A stretch of DNA of 5,698 nt from RFSX01 sp964495785 (lineage in GTDB: Bacteria > Bacteroidota > Bacteroidia > Chitinophagales > Saprospiraceae): assembly GCA_964495785.1 (NCBI GenBank), contig CAZBXL010000121.1:1-5698 (forward strand), read 5' to 3'. Both the position numbers and the translations under genes were made by a program. Numbering within the stretch: position 1 is the first letter of the stretch; each line of letters starts with the position of its first letter. Below the pieces are notes generated by a model. It searched no databases, was not told where the DNA came from, and saw nothing but the letters and a program-made list of their open reading frames with translations. Of this stretch, positions 5,504-5,698 are shown in pieces.

Positions 5504-5698
5504 AAGTCATCATTGTAGAAGACGAAGCGATCGCAGCGAGGAGATTACAGCGGATGCTCGAGAAGCATAATGACCTTGTCGTGATAGAGACGCTAGCCAG
5601 TGTAGCTCAATTAAAAGAAAAGCTTTCCGAAAATGATCAGCCGGATCTATATTTCTTTGATATCCATCTTAATGACGGAATTGTATTTGAGGCATTAG
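5500..5698 (+). CDS. Response regulator receiver domain, probably LytTR type, 3'-truncated by the window edge
   Basis: Sixty-six codons of a CheY-like receiver are visible, starting with the ATG that overlaps the kinase stop. The motifs are intact: MKVIIVEDE with acidic Glu-7 and Asp-8, phospho-acceptor Asp-54 in LYFFDIHL, and the following DG of the LNDG turn. The frame is open at the end of the window. The output domain is not visible. It is inferred to be LytTR because PF06580 kinases almost always pair with LytTR regulators, and because the ARRLQRML and FDIHL style is typical of that group. GC over the first 120 bases is about 45 percent, higher than in the kinase (about 32 percent in a 60-base sample), which may only reflect conservation of the receiver. 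It probably receives phosphate from His-171 of the adjacent kinase. Confidence 0.92.
   Translation, partial: MKVIIVEDEAIAARRLQRMLEKHNDLVVIETLASVAQLKEKLSENDQPDLYFFDIHLNDGIVFEAL

Noticed and set aside
1..5698. CRISPR array, tRNA or rRNA genes, insertion sequence, prophage or defence system
   Set aside because: No regularly spaced repeats, cloverleaf, ribosomal motifs, transposase or integrase sequence, or terminal inverted repeats with target duplications were seen.

Overview
The window looks like chromosome of a member of the Bacteroidota. The evidence is low GC with A-rich leaders and no clear Shine-Dalgarno sequences, signal peptides ending in an Ala-Gln type junction, a TonB-dependent receptor with an N-terminal carboxypeptidase-regulatory-like domain, DUF2141 and DUF2007 proteins, and a LytS/LytTR-type two-component pair. 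The class or family cannot be fixed from this sequence. All genes are on the + strand. The first and last genes are cut by the window edges.

Region 1 (bases 2-706) is a small housekeeping pair: the 3' part of a non-haem ferritin with its ferroxidase ligands intact, then a 72-residue DUF2007 protein 12 bases downstream. Region 2 (707-1024) has no gene but is not featureless. It holds a series of inverted repeats, two mutually exclusive hairpins of which the second is terminator-like, a 15-bp stem-loop at 895-928, and then what I read as a LytTR-type operator (936-965) and a weak -7 box ahead of the receptor gene.

Region 3 (1025-5698) is the main unit: TonB-dependent outer-membrane receptor, secreted DUF2141 protein, secreted TPR-like protein, LytS/YehU-type membrane histidine kinase and its response regulator. 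The kinase stop and regulator start overlap in ATGA; the last three junctions are tight enough for one transcript. A 131-base gap separates the receptor from the DUF2141 gene.

The most interesting observation is regulatory. The upstream regions of the receptor and of the DUF2141 gene share a near-repeat (22 of 26 bases). In each copy it contains two ACAnTT-type half-sites exactly 21 bases apart, the geometry of LytTR-domain binding sites. The simplest reading is that the regulator encoded at the end of the window controls both the receptor and its own operon, making the five genes one self-regulated surface sensing or uptake module. This is inference: the DNA-binding domain of the regulator lies beyond the window, and the receptor's ligand cannot be read from the sequence.
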